A stretch of 8,980 nt of DNA from Bryobacterales bacterium (GTDB lineage Bacteria; Cyanobacteriota; Vampirovibrionia; Obscuribacterales; Obscuribacteraceae): NCBI GenBank assembly GCA_903970295.1, contig CAJCHQ010000873.1, forward strand, positions 1 through 8,980, written 5' to 3'. The position numbers and the translations under genes were made by a program. Below, piece after piece: positions 1 through 5,317 of the stretch. The stretch's first letter is position 1. Each line of letters starts with the position of its first letter. The notes beneath the pieces were generated by a model, which made no database searches, was not told where the DNA came from, and saw only the letters and a list, made by a program, of their open reading frames with translations.

Positions 1-1
1 G

Positions 2-919
2 CAAACCTATGTCAAATCTTGCGACCTCGAGTGGCAAACCGCTCCACATAAAGATGGCGTCACCAGTTTGCCGGCTGAGTTGTTAAGTTCATCAGTAGCG
101 GCGGTTGTCGTTCAATATCCAAACTATTTCGGCTGTCTGGAAGAAATCGCCGACTTTGCCAAGCGCGTGCACGAACACGGTGCTCTGCTGGTTGTGATTA
201 GCGAACCAATCAGTCTTGGCTTGCTGACCCCGCCCGGCTCATTCGGTGCCGATATCGTTGTTGGCGATGCGCAACCGTGCGGAAATTCACTCTCATTCGG
301 CGGCCCATCGGCGGGTTATATGGCTTGCCGCCAGGAATTTGTCCGACAGCTGCCGGGCAGATTAGCGGGAGCCACCGTCGACAACCGCGGGCAACGAGCC
401 TTCACGCTCACTTTGCAAACACGCGAGCAACACATCCGGCGAGCCAAAGCCACTTCCAATATCTGCACCAACCAGGCCCTCAATGCCCTGGCAATGTTAG
501 TTTATTTGAGCTATATGGGTCCTGCCGGTTTGCAGGATTTAGCCAACATCGGCTTGCAGCGCGCCCATTACCTGGCAGACAAGCTCACTCAAATTCCCGG
601 TGTGGCACTGTTATTCAATCAACCCTTCTTGAACGAATTCGCCATCACAACGCCCATCCCGGCGGCGTTGCTGCTCGATGAGCTCAAGCACAACAATGTC
701 CTGGGCGGCATCGACCTGTCCATTTTCCACCCGGAACTGGAAAATGCCCTGCTCGTAGCGGTCACTGAAATGAACAGCGAAGTCGACATCGAAAAATACG
801 TCACTGTTCTAGGCGAAGTTTTGAAAAACGTCGCCTCAGACAAAAAACAGTCTTCCTCCAGCCGTGCCGACCGAGTCACAGTCTCGGCTGCGAAATCAGA
901 ACGACTGTCACGAGCCTGA
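2..919 (+). CDS. gcvPA: Glycine dehydrogenase (decarboxylating) subunit 1, 5'-truncated by window edge
   Basis: This is the alpha subunit of the two-subunit P-protein of the glycine cleavage system. With GcvPB it decarboxylates glycine using PLP and passes the aminomethyl group to the lipoyl arm of GcvH in the cytoplasm. The reading frame is open from base 2, so the true start lies upstream; 305 residues are visible of a family of roughly 440-450. Recognisable features are the fold-type-I aminotransferase-like core (VVVQYPNYFGCLEEI near visible residue 35, then GADIVVGDAQP and SFGGPSAGYMA) and the family signature KATSNICTNQAL. In two-subunit enzymes the PLP-binding lysine is in GcvPB, so its absence here is normal. 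The last about 28 residues are a Ser/Lys/Arg-rich tail beyond the usual end. No gcvPB follows; the next gene is lepB. The TTG at 68 is not the start, because the homology continues upstream of it. Confidence 0.93.
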   Translation, partial: QTYVKSCDLEWQTAPHKDGVTSLPAELLSSSVAAVVVQYPNYFGCLEEIADFAKRVHEHGALLVVISEPISLGLLTPPGSFGADIVVGDAQPCGNSLSFGGPSAGYMACRQEFVRQLPGRLAGATVDNRGQRAFTLTLQTREQHIRRAKATSNICTNQALNALAMLVYLSYMGPAGLQDLANIGLQRAHYLADKLTQIPGVALLFNQPFLNEFAITTPIPAALLLDELKHNNVLGGIDLSIFHPELENALLVAVTEMNSEVDIEKYVTVLGEVLKNVASDKKQSSSSRADRVTVSAAKSERLSRA

Positions 920-930
920 GACCCTCGGGC
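914..930 (+). terminator. Hairpin over the gcvPA stop codon
   Basis: GCCTGAG (914-920) pairs with CTCGGGC (924-930), including one G-T wobble, around an ACC loop, and the stem contains the TGA stop codon at 917-919. No T-run follows, so this is not a classical intrinsic terminator. It may be a 3'-end stabilising or attenuating hairpin, or chance in G+C-rich sequence. Confidence 0.3.
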
Positions 931-951
931 GCGGAAACCTCAGTCTGGCTG

Positions 952-957
952 TATAAT
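952..957 (+). promoter_or_regulatory. TATAAT -10 box for lepB
   Basis: A perfect sigma70-type -10 hexamer TATAAT lies in the 83-bp gap between gcvPA and lepB. No good TTGACA-like -35 is visible 16-18 nt upstream; that stretch is G+C-rich. If used, transcription would start near 964, giving a leader of about 40 nt. It suggests that lepB can be transcribed apart from gcvPA. Confidence 0.5.
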
Positions 958-1002
958 CAATGTTCATGCTGAAATTTTATCTGCGAGGCATTCTCTTCTA
1001 AA

Positions 1003-1785
1003 ATGGACCAAAACGAAACTGTCACCTCCACCCGAGCGGCTGTTGATAGCAACGAGCAGACGACCTCGGGCAACGGCGGCAAACCGGCAGCGCCGAAAGG
1101 AAATCCAGTCGTCGCCTTCATTAAAGAGATTGTCGAGCTGGTTGTAGTTACCCTTGTACTCTTAATAGTGATTCGCTGGGCTTTCGCCGAGGCTCGCTAC
1201 ATTCCATCGAGTTCGATGGAGCCGACCTTGCAAATCAACGATCGCTTGCTCGTTGAAAAGGTCTCTGGTCACCTTGGTAAGAAAATCGAGCGGGGCGACA
1301 TCCTGGTCTTCTACCCGCCCAAAATCGAGCTCGGCGGGCAAGACTTGAAAAACGATCCGCTCACGGTCCTCGGTCGCCTGACCGGGTTACCGTTTCTGCC
1401 TTACGAACCGGCTTTCATCAAGCGCGTGGTCGGACTACCCGGCGACCACTTGCGTGTAGCACGTGGACAGGGTGTTTTCATCAACGGACAGTTGCTTGAC
1501 GAATCGGCATACATCAAAGAGAAGCCTCGTTATGACCTGAATGTCAAAGGCGACATCGGCGGCAGTTCAAATATTGGCGGCGTGATCAAACCTTATCCGG
1601 ATCAGCCAAACGCGCCAATCATCGTGCCACCCGGCCACTTGTTCATGATGGGCGACAACCGCAACAACAGCGAAGACAGCCATGTTTGGGGCTTCCTCGA
1701 TGAAAAACGAGTAATCGGACGCGCCTGCCTGCTCTTCTGGCGTCATCTGGAGCCGCCTCGATACGGGCAAATCCTGGACGAATAG
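1003..1785 (+). CDS. lepB: Signal peptidase I
   Basis: This membrane-bound serine protease (family S26) removes signal peptides from exported proteins on the outer face of the cytoplasmic membrane. The 260-residue protein has a disordered, polar N-terminal tail (1-35), one transmembrane helix (about 40-62) and then the catalytic domain. Box B reads IPSSSMEPTL with nucleophile Ser71. Box D reads FIKRVVGLPGD with general base Lys140. Box E reads GDNRNNSEDSHVWG (217-230). All catalytic elements are present and the length is normal. An insertion of about 35 residues (about 168-203) between boxes D and E is Gly/Pro-rich. ATG at 1003 is the only sensible start; the nearest Shine-Dalgarno-like sequence, GCGAGG (983-988), is 14 nt upstream, which is long. 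The gene ends 3 nt from the stop of the convergent membrane-protein gene. Assignment is firm. Confidence 0.97.
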   Translation: MDQNETVTSTRAAVDSNEQTTSGNGGKPAAPKGNPVVAFIKEIVELVVVTLVLLIVIRWAFAEARYIPSSSMEPTLQINDRLLVEKVSGHLGKKIERGDILVFYPPKIELGGQDLKNDPLTVLGRLTGLPFLPYEPAFIKRVVGLPGDHLRVARGQGVFINGQLLDESAYIKEKPRYDLNVKGDIGGSSNIGGVIKPYPDQPNAPIIVPPGHLFMMGDNRNNSEDSHVWGFLDEKRVIGRACLLFWRHLEPPRYGQILDE

Positions 1786-1788
1786 AAT

Positions 1789-2076
1789 TTAGCCGCGCAA
1801 AATACAGACGACGACGGCAACGACGAGCAAGCCTGTGTAGACGATAGCGGCCGCTCGGTAGCGTTTGTTCTGCAGCGTCAGAAAAGCAAACGTCAACGTG
1901 CCGACTGCGGCCATGCCAAACAGCTTGAGGCTGAGGGCCAGACCCAAGAGTGGTCCAGCCAGAAAAAACGTGAACAAAACCATGCGGCTGTAAAGCTTTT
2001 CTTGTGATGCATCGTTGAGCACAGGAGACACGTTCTCATCACTCGATTGGACAGGTGACTTCTCGACTGCGGCCAT
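1789..2076 (-). CDS. Small hydrophobic membrane protein, 95 aa, unknown function
   Basis: I do not recognise a named family. The protein has a polar, acidic N-terminal stretch (1-30) followed by two or three predicted membrane segments, about residues 32-53, 54-69 and 75-92. The short loop NKRYR (70-74) separates the last two segments and would be cytoplasmic by the positive-inside rule. It ends CILRG. No signal peptide or catalytic motif is seen. The frame stays open well upstream (to about 2685), but the start is set at ATG 2076 because AGGAG lies 7 nt before it and the sequence upstream looks non-coding. The gene faces lepB tail to tail with a 3-nt gap, so transcripts running past either stop would be antisense to the other gene. 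Resemblance to small DUF-type inner-membrane proteins is generic. Confidence 0.75.
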   Translation of the reverse strand: MAAVEKSPVQSSDENVSPVLNDASQEKLYSRMVLFTFFLAGPLLGLALSLKLFGMAAVGTLTFAFLTLQNKRYRAAAIVYTGLLVVAVVVCILRG

Positions 2077-2083
2077 AACCCAT

Positions 2084-2088
2084 CTCCT
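2084..2088 (-). promoter_or_regulatory. Ribosome binding site that fixes the start of the 95-aa membrane protein
   Basis: On the minus strand AGGAG is followed by 7 nt and then the ATG at 2076. It decides between this start and several in-frame starts further upstream. The ATG that overlaps the AGGAG (ATGGGTT) is out of frame. Confidence 0.7.
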
Positions 2089-2131
2089 GCAAAGCTCGTA
2101 CAAACGGCCACATTGGCATGCATCCATCGCC

Positions 2132-2140
2132 ACTATAGCA
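2132..2140 (-). promoter_or_regulatory. Possible extended -10 promoter for the small membrane protein
   Basis: On the minus strand the sequence reads TGCTATAGT, matching the extended -10 form TGnTATAAT at all but one position. The -35 region (about 2156-2161, TGTTTC) is poor, as is common for extended -10 promoters. It would give a leader of about 50 nt before ATG 2076. Confidence 0.35.
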
Positions 2141-2178
2141 CTTCGTATAGACCGGGAAACACCGGCAAAACCACAGCT

Positions 2179-2211
2179 GCCGATACCAGATGTGGTGCGG
2201 CCGATTTTTTT
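2179..2211 (+). terminator. Rho-independent terminator-like hairpin with T7 tract
   Basis: GCCG (2179-2182) and ACCA (2185-2188) pair with TGGT (2193-2196) and CGGC (2198-2201) around a GATG loop, with a small internal AT/G mismatch. After CGA comes a run of seven T (2205-2211). On the plus strand this has the form of an intrinsic terminator. No plus-strand gene ends nearby; the closest is lepB, 394 nt upstream. It could therefore end a lepB transcript that runs antisense through the whole small membrane-protein gene. Confidence 0.4.
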
Positions 2212-2367
2212 GGCTAATCTCAGGGCGATTCCAGGCGTCAACAATCTCTCCGATATCGGTAAAATTTTGAGCCAGAGCGTGTCCGAAAATTTCAGGGCCG
2301 CCTCTCGCCAAGACCCTCTCAAACTGAGCGATAAGTGCCGTCCAGTGTGGCTTTCAAACAAAGTTAA

Positions 2368-2397
2368 TTGTACTGAATGCCAACTCGCTGGTATGAT
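2368..2397 (+). promoter_or_regulatory. Sigma70-type promoter for the GAF/HD-GYP gene
   Basis: TTGTAC (2368-2373) and TATGAT (2392-2397) are separated by 18 bp and match the -35 and -10 consensus at four of six and five of six positions. Transcription would start near 2404 and give a leader of about 165 nt before the ATG at 2570. A second AT-rich patch, TATATA at 2519-2524, lacks a -35 partner. Confidence 0.5.
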
Positions 2398-2569
2398 GAC
2401 AGTCCGCTCACGGCCCTTGGCAAGGCTTTTAATGAGCGCCCCAGAACCCCGAAAATCAACCGACGTAAGGGCTTTGCACGAATTAAGCTGAGCCCGGCTC
2501 TGGAAGTTTATTCCCGGGTATATACAAGTGGGGCAACTAAGCAACTCAGTTCGAGGATAGGAATCTGTT

Positions 2570-4186
2570 ATGGCGAAAGCTGCTGGCGATGGCGCGAAAA
2601 AGACCCAAAAATCCGGTGACTCGTTGAACTCGCCGAAAAAGAACGGTGCAAGCAAGTCTGGAAGTAACGGCAAGACCACAACCACCTATTTGCGTGGCGG
2701 CACAAACGGCAGCAATTCCGCTCAAGATGCAGCAGAACATACGTGTACTGAACATGAAGTCGCAGTCGACAGAACAGCATATCCTCCGGAACGCGAAATC
2801 GACAACAAAGAGCTCGCAGCGAAAGACACGAATTTGCGTAAGTTAGAGTCGGACCTGAATACGCGCGAAGTCAATTTGATCGAACGCGAGATCAAATCGT
2901 TGCGCGTGCAAGAAGAATTAGATCGCCTGCGACCACTATCTGGGCTCTACCGTGTGGTTAAAGCGATGGCTACCGAGAGACGACTAGACTCTCTGCTCGA
3001 TGTGATCACCCGTGAAACACAGATGATGCTCAAATGCGATCGTTGCAGTGTGTTCGTGTTGGAGGCAAGTCGAGCTGAACTGTGGACGCAGATCGCTCAA
3101 GGGCTGGTCGGGCACAGAACCATTCGCATACCTTTGCACGGCACAAGCATCGTCAGTGAATGCGCCCGCACTTCTCAAATTATCAATATTCCTGATGCCT
3201 ACTCGGACCCGCGTTTCGATCGGGAAGTAGACAAACAAACCGGTTATCACACTCAAAGCGTTTTGTGCGTGCCGATGCTCAATCGCGATGGCGAAGTGAT
3301 TGGTGTGTTCCAGGTCCTGAACAAAGTCGGCGGTCCCTTCACTCATGAAGATCAAGATTGGCTGCAGGGTTTGAGTGCAGTAGCTGCCGGTCTGATCGAG
3401 CAAGCTCAAGCCTATTCTGAAATCGAGCGGTTTGTCGACAAAACTCTGGAGACACTGGCAAGAACGATTGATAAGCGTGATCCGCTGACAGCAGGTCATT
3501 CTATGCGAGTAATGAATTACAGTTTGCTGGTCGGGCAAGCGATGAGTATCGCCGACGACGACATCGATGTATTGCGCTATTCGGCGATGATGCACGACTA
3601 CGGCAAGATTGGTGTGCCCGAAGATATTCTCTGGAAGGATGGGCGACTGACCCCGGATGAATACAAGAGAGTGCAAGAACACGCCCGCATCACATTCGAT
3701 TTGCTCTCTAATTTGCCCTTTACACGCCGCCTGGCAGCGGTTCCTTATATCGCCTCCTGCCATCACGAAAAAATCGATGGTACAGGCTATTACCGCAATC
3801 TCAAGGGTGACGAAATTCCTTTCCTATCGCGCGTGATTGCCGTGTCGGACGTTTTCGACGCGCTTACCTCCAAGCGCCACTACCGTAACCGCATGCCCAT
3901 CGACAAAGTCAGCGAAATCATGCAAAACGGTCGCGACAATCACTTCGAAGGCGCCTGCGTAGACGCTTTTTACCGCTTGCCATCTCATTCGGTATTGCAA
4001 GTGATGGAGTCGGAAAGAAATCAGATGGTGCCCAAGGAGATCGAGCTCTTCAAGCACACAAGCTGGGCCCGTCTGGTCGAACTGTTGATGGGTGGTCGTC
4101 CAAAAACAGGCGAAGAAGGGCTGAAAGAGACTTTCGAAAGTCTCTATAACGAAGGTTTGCCCGAAAATTATCAAGCTCTCGATTGA
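2570..4186 (+). CDS. GAF domain / HD-GYP domain protein, predicted cyclic-di-GMP phosphodiesterase
   Basis: A cytoplasmic two-domain signalling protein of 538 residues. Residues 1-55 are low-complexity, rich in Lys, Gly, Ser, Asn and Thr. Residues about 75-120 are charged and predicted coiled coil. A GAF sensor domain spans about 130-280, with VLCVPM, GVFQVLNK and FTHEDQDWL typical of the family. A linker helix leads to an HD-GYP domain (about 285-475). Its metal-binding positions are present: His310, the HD pair His342-Asp343 with Lys346 (MHDYGKIGVP), His371, His398-His399 (CHHEK) and Asp427 (SDVFDALTSKRHYR). The signature loop reads GTGYY (404-408) where the family has GTGYP. HD-GYP enzymes hydrolyse c-di-GMP to pGpG or GMP; the retained ligands predict activity. 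A tail of about 60 residues follows. ATG 2570 has AGGA 7 nt upstream. The GAF ligand is unknown. Confidence 0.92.
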   Translation: MAKAAGDGAKKTQKSGDSLNSPKKNGASKSGSNGKTTTTYLRGGTNGSNSAQDAAEHTCTEHEVAVDRTAYPPEREIDNKELAAKDTNLRKLESDLNTREVNLIEREIKSLRVQEELDRLRPLSGLYRVVKAMATERRLDSLLDVITRETQMMLKCDRCSVFVLEASRAELWTQIAQGLVGHRTIRIPLHGTSIVSECARTSQIINIPDAYSDPRFDREVDKQTGYHTQSVLCVPMLNRDGEVIGVFQVLNKVGGPFTHEDQDWLQGLSAVAAGLIEQAQAYSEIERFVDKTLETLARTIDKRDPLTAGHSMRVMNYSLLVGQAMSIADDDIDVLRYSAMMHDYGKIGVPEDILWKDGRLTPDEYKRVQEHARITFDLLSNLPFTRRLAAVPYIASCHHEKIDGTGYYRNLKGDEIPFLSRVIAVSDVFDALTSKRHYRNRMPIDKVSEIMQNGRDNHFEGACVDAFYRLPSHSVLQVMESERNQMVPKEIELFKHTSWARLVELLMGGRPKTGEEGLKETFESLYNEGLPENYQALD

Positions 4187-4238
4187 GGGGCAGCCCTCGA
4201 GGAGCGCGGCCACGGCATCGAGCAAGCCCCAGGGCTTG
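4185..4238 (+). terminator. Two consecutive hairpins after the HD-GYP gene
   Basis: GAGGG (4185-4189) pairs with CCCTC (4194-4198) across the end of the stop codon, and CAAGCC (4223-4228) pairs with GGCTTG (4233-4238) around a CCAG loop. Neither is followed by a clear T-run, so intrinsic termination is uncertain. They could instead mark the mRNA 3' end. Confidence 0.3.
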
Positions 4239-4249
4239 AGCGTTTGAGC

Positions 4250-4337
4250 CGGTCTCGGGTCAATAAACATCAATTTAGGGACTTACCTCTTTAGAAGCTA
4301 TAGAATTTAACGGTCTCGTGAGCTGGTCGTAAGACCG
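4250..4337. repeat. Three copies of a CGGTCT motif around the promoter
   Basis: CGGTCTCG occurs at 4250-4257 and again at 4311-4318, and the inverse AGACCG occurs at 4332-4337. The second and third copies form an inverted repeat with a 15-nt spacer, which begins at about the predicted transcription start. This could be an operator, a leader hairpin, or chance repetition of a 6-8 bp word. Confidence 0.3.
4274..4304 (+). promoter_or_regulatory. Possible promoter of the exported-protein gene
   Basis: A -10-like TATAGA (4299-4304; overlapping TAGAAT 4301-4306) lies 49 nt upstream of ATG 4353. A weak -35 candidate, TTTAGG, begins at 4274 with a 19-bp spacer. The local AT-richness stands out from the flanking G+C-rich sequence. 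Confidence is limited by the poor -35. Confidence 0.35.
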
Positions 4338-4352
4338 AGGACGTTAACGGCT

Positions 4353-5312
4353 ATGGCAACCAAAGCAATATATCGTTTCCTGGGCATGGCAATTATCGGA
4401 GCACTCCTAGCCTCTAGCCAGGCAGCTCATTCTAGTCCTTCGCAGCCAGCCGGCTCGAATGTATCGAATCTGGCGGCCGCCGGCAACGTCGCCCGCACAG
4501 CCTCTGTTGACGCGCCAGCCGACGCGCCGGCCAATTCGCCGGTCAAAGATGCCCCCGAAAAATCTACCGATAAAGGCTTCACCACCGAAGATTTCATGCC
4601 CGCAGACGACGATGCGAGCAAAAAGCGAGGCGCCGATTCAGCCGACGGTAAGTGTGCGGTCCGCGTTTTCATAAACATTCCGCACAACAACAACGCCGTC
4701 AACAATTTCATCGCGTATCCGTACCCGATCAATTTGCCTAAAAAGCGTAACGATAAGACGCACCAACAAAATCCATTGCCCACGGACAGACGCCAATTAA
4801 GAGATCTGATTTTGGCCACCGGATACTCGAGTCGAGATGCAGGTATTCGACCGTATCCGACTAATGGCTGGCGCTGGCAATACGCTTATCACAGTGCTTT
4901 GAATAAAGCGCATCTGACCGAGCCCAATGCCATTGGTGAAATCTACCACTTCGCCGACGACTTGATCCCTTACGCCAGAAAAGAATGCATCCGCCTGAAC
5001 AAAGTCGAAGATGACAGACTGGAACGTTATCAAAGAGCTCAGGACGATTGCGATCAAAATCACGCAGATTATGAAACCGAGGCCACCCGCAAAGGTTATG
5101 GACCGGTTGAATTTCATATAGACAAATTCTTTCGCGGTCACTTCAACTTAGCTGAATTGAGACTGGGGGAAGGTCCGTGGTGGATCATCGGCACTCGCCG
5201 AGTACCTGGCTTGAAGTATTACTGGCAAGAGCCTGTGACAGCGGTCAAAGGCGAAGTCTCCAAAGTCGAATTGAACGAAGAAAATGCCTTGGTAATCGAA
5301 GGCGGCTGGTAA
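4353..5312 (+). CDS. Exported protein of unknown function, 319 aa
   Basis: I do not recognise this family. The N-terminus is a classical Sec signal peptide: Lys4 and Arg8, a hydrophobic core (about 9-21), then SSQAAHSS, with likely cleavage by signal peptidase I near residue 24-25. There is no lipobox cysteine. Residues about 26-100 are a low-complexity linker rich in Ala, Pro, Asp and Ser, with short repeats of DAPA/SPVKDAPE. The folded part (about 100-319) has three cysteines (101, 212, 233), Tyr/Pro-rich stretches (IAYPYPINLP, RPYPTNGWRWQYAY), a charged helical segment (210-248) and a C-terminal part with PWWIIGTRRVPGLKYYWQ and an end at EGGW. ATG 4353 has GAGGA (4337-4341) 11 nt upstream. 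It ends 5 nt from the stop of the convergent RNase J-like gene. A periplasmic or surface location is inferred. Confidence 0.8.
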   Translation: MATKAIYRFLGMAIIGALLASSQAAHSSPSQPAGSNVSNLAAAGNVARTASVDAPADAPANSPVKDAPEKSTDKGFTTEDFMPADDDASKKRGADSADGKCAVRVFINIPHNNNAVNNFIAYPYPINLPKKRNDKTHQQNPLPTDRRQLRDLILATGYSSRDAGIRPYPTNGWRWQYAYHSALNKAHLTEPNAIGEIYHFADDLIPYARKECIRLNKVEDDRLERYQRAQDDCDQNHADYETEATRKGYGPVEFHIDKFFRGHFNLAELRLGEGPWWIIGTRRVPGLKYYWQEPVTAVKGEVSKVELNEENALVIEGGW

Positions 5313-5317
5313 CAGCT

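Larger units (their letters stand above)
2077..2569. other. Intergenic region of about 490 bp between divergent genes
   Basis: It separates the small membrane protein (minus) from the HD-GYP gene (plus). It holds a candidate minus-strand extended -10 box, a plus-strand terminator-like hairpin, and a good plus-strand promoter at 2368-2397. The open frames across it lack ribosome binding sites and have Arg/Ser/Pro-rich, non-protein-like composition, so I see no gene. The leader between the plus promoter and ATG 2570 would be about 165 nt. I did not recognise a c-di-GMP (GEMM) or other riboswitch consensus in it. A short imperfect hairpin followed by TTTT (about 2413-2430) lies just after the predicted start of transcription. 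Confidence 0.6.

Noticed and set aside
2015..2491. Plus-strand open frame of 158 codons in the intergenic gap
   Set aside because: It starts with a TTG inside the opposing gene, has no ribosome site, crosses the terminator-like hairpin and encodes an Arg/Ser/Pro-rich sequence without motifs.
2404..2569. c-di-GMP riboswitch in the long leader of the HD-GYP gene
   Set aside because: The position is attractive, but I could not see the GEMM conserved blocks or a convincing paired architecture.
2377..2619. Plus-strand 80-codon frame overlapping the start of the HD-GYP gene
   Set aside because: It begins within the predicted promoter, has no Shine-Dalgarno sequence and lacks recognisable protein features.
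1789..2685. A 298-residue minus-strand protein ending as the small membrane protein
   Set aside because: The upstream two thirds has non-protein-like composition, overlaps the HD-GYP gene start and has no ribosome site. ATG 2076 with AGGAG 7 nt upstream is a far better start.
2984..3766. 260-codon minus-strand open frame inside the HD-GYP gene
   Set aside because: It lies wholly opposite a well-supported GAF/HD-GYP coding region and is a codon-bias shadow.
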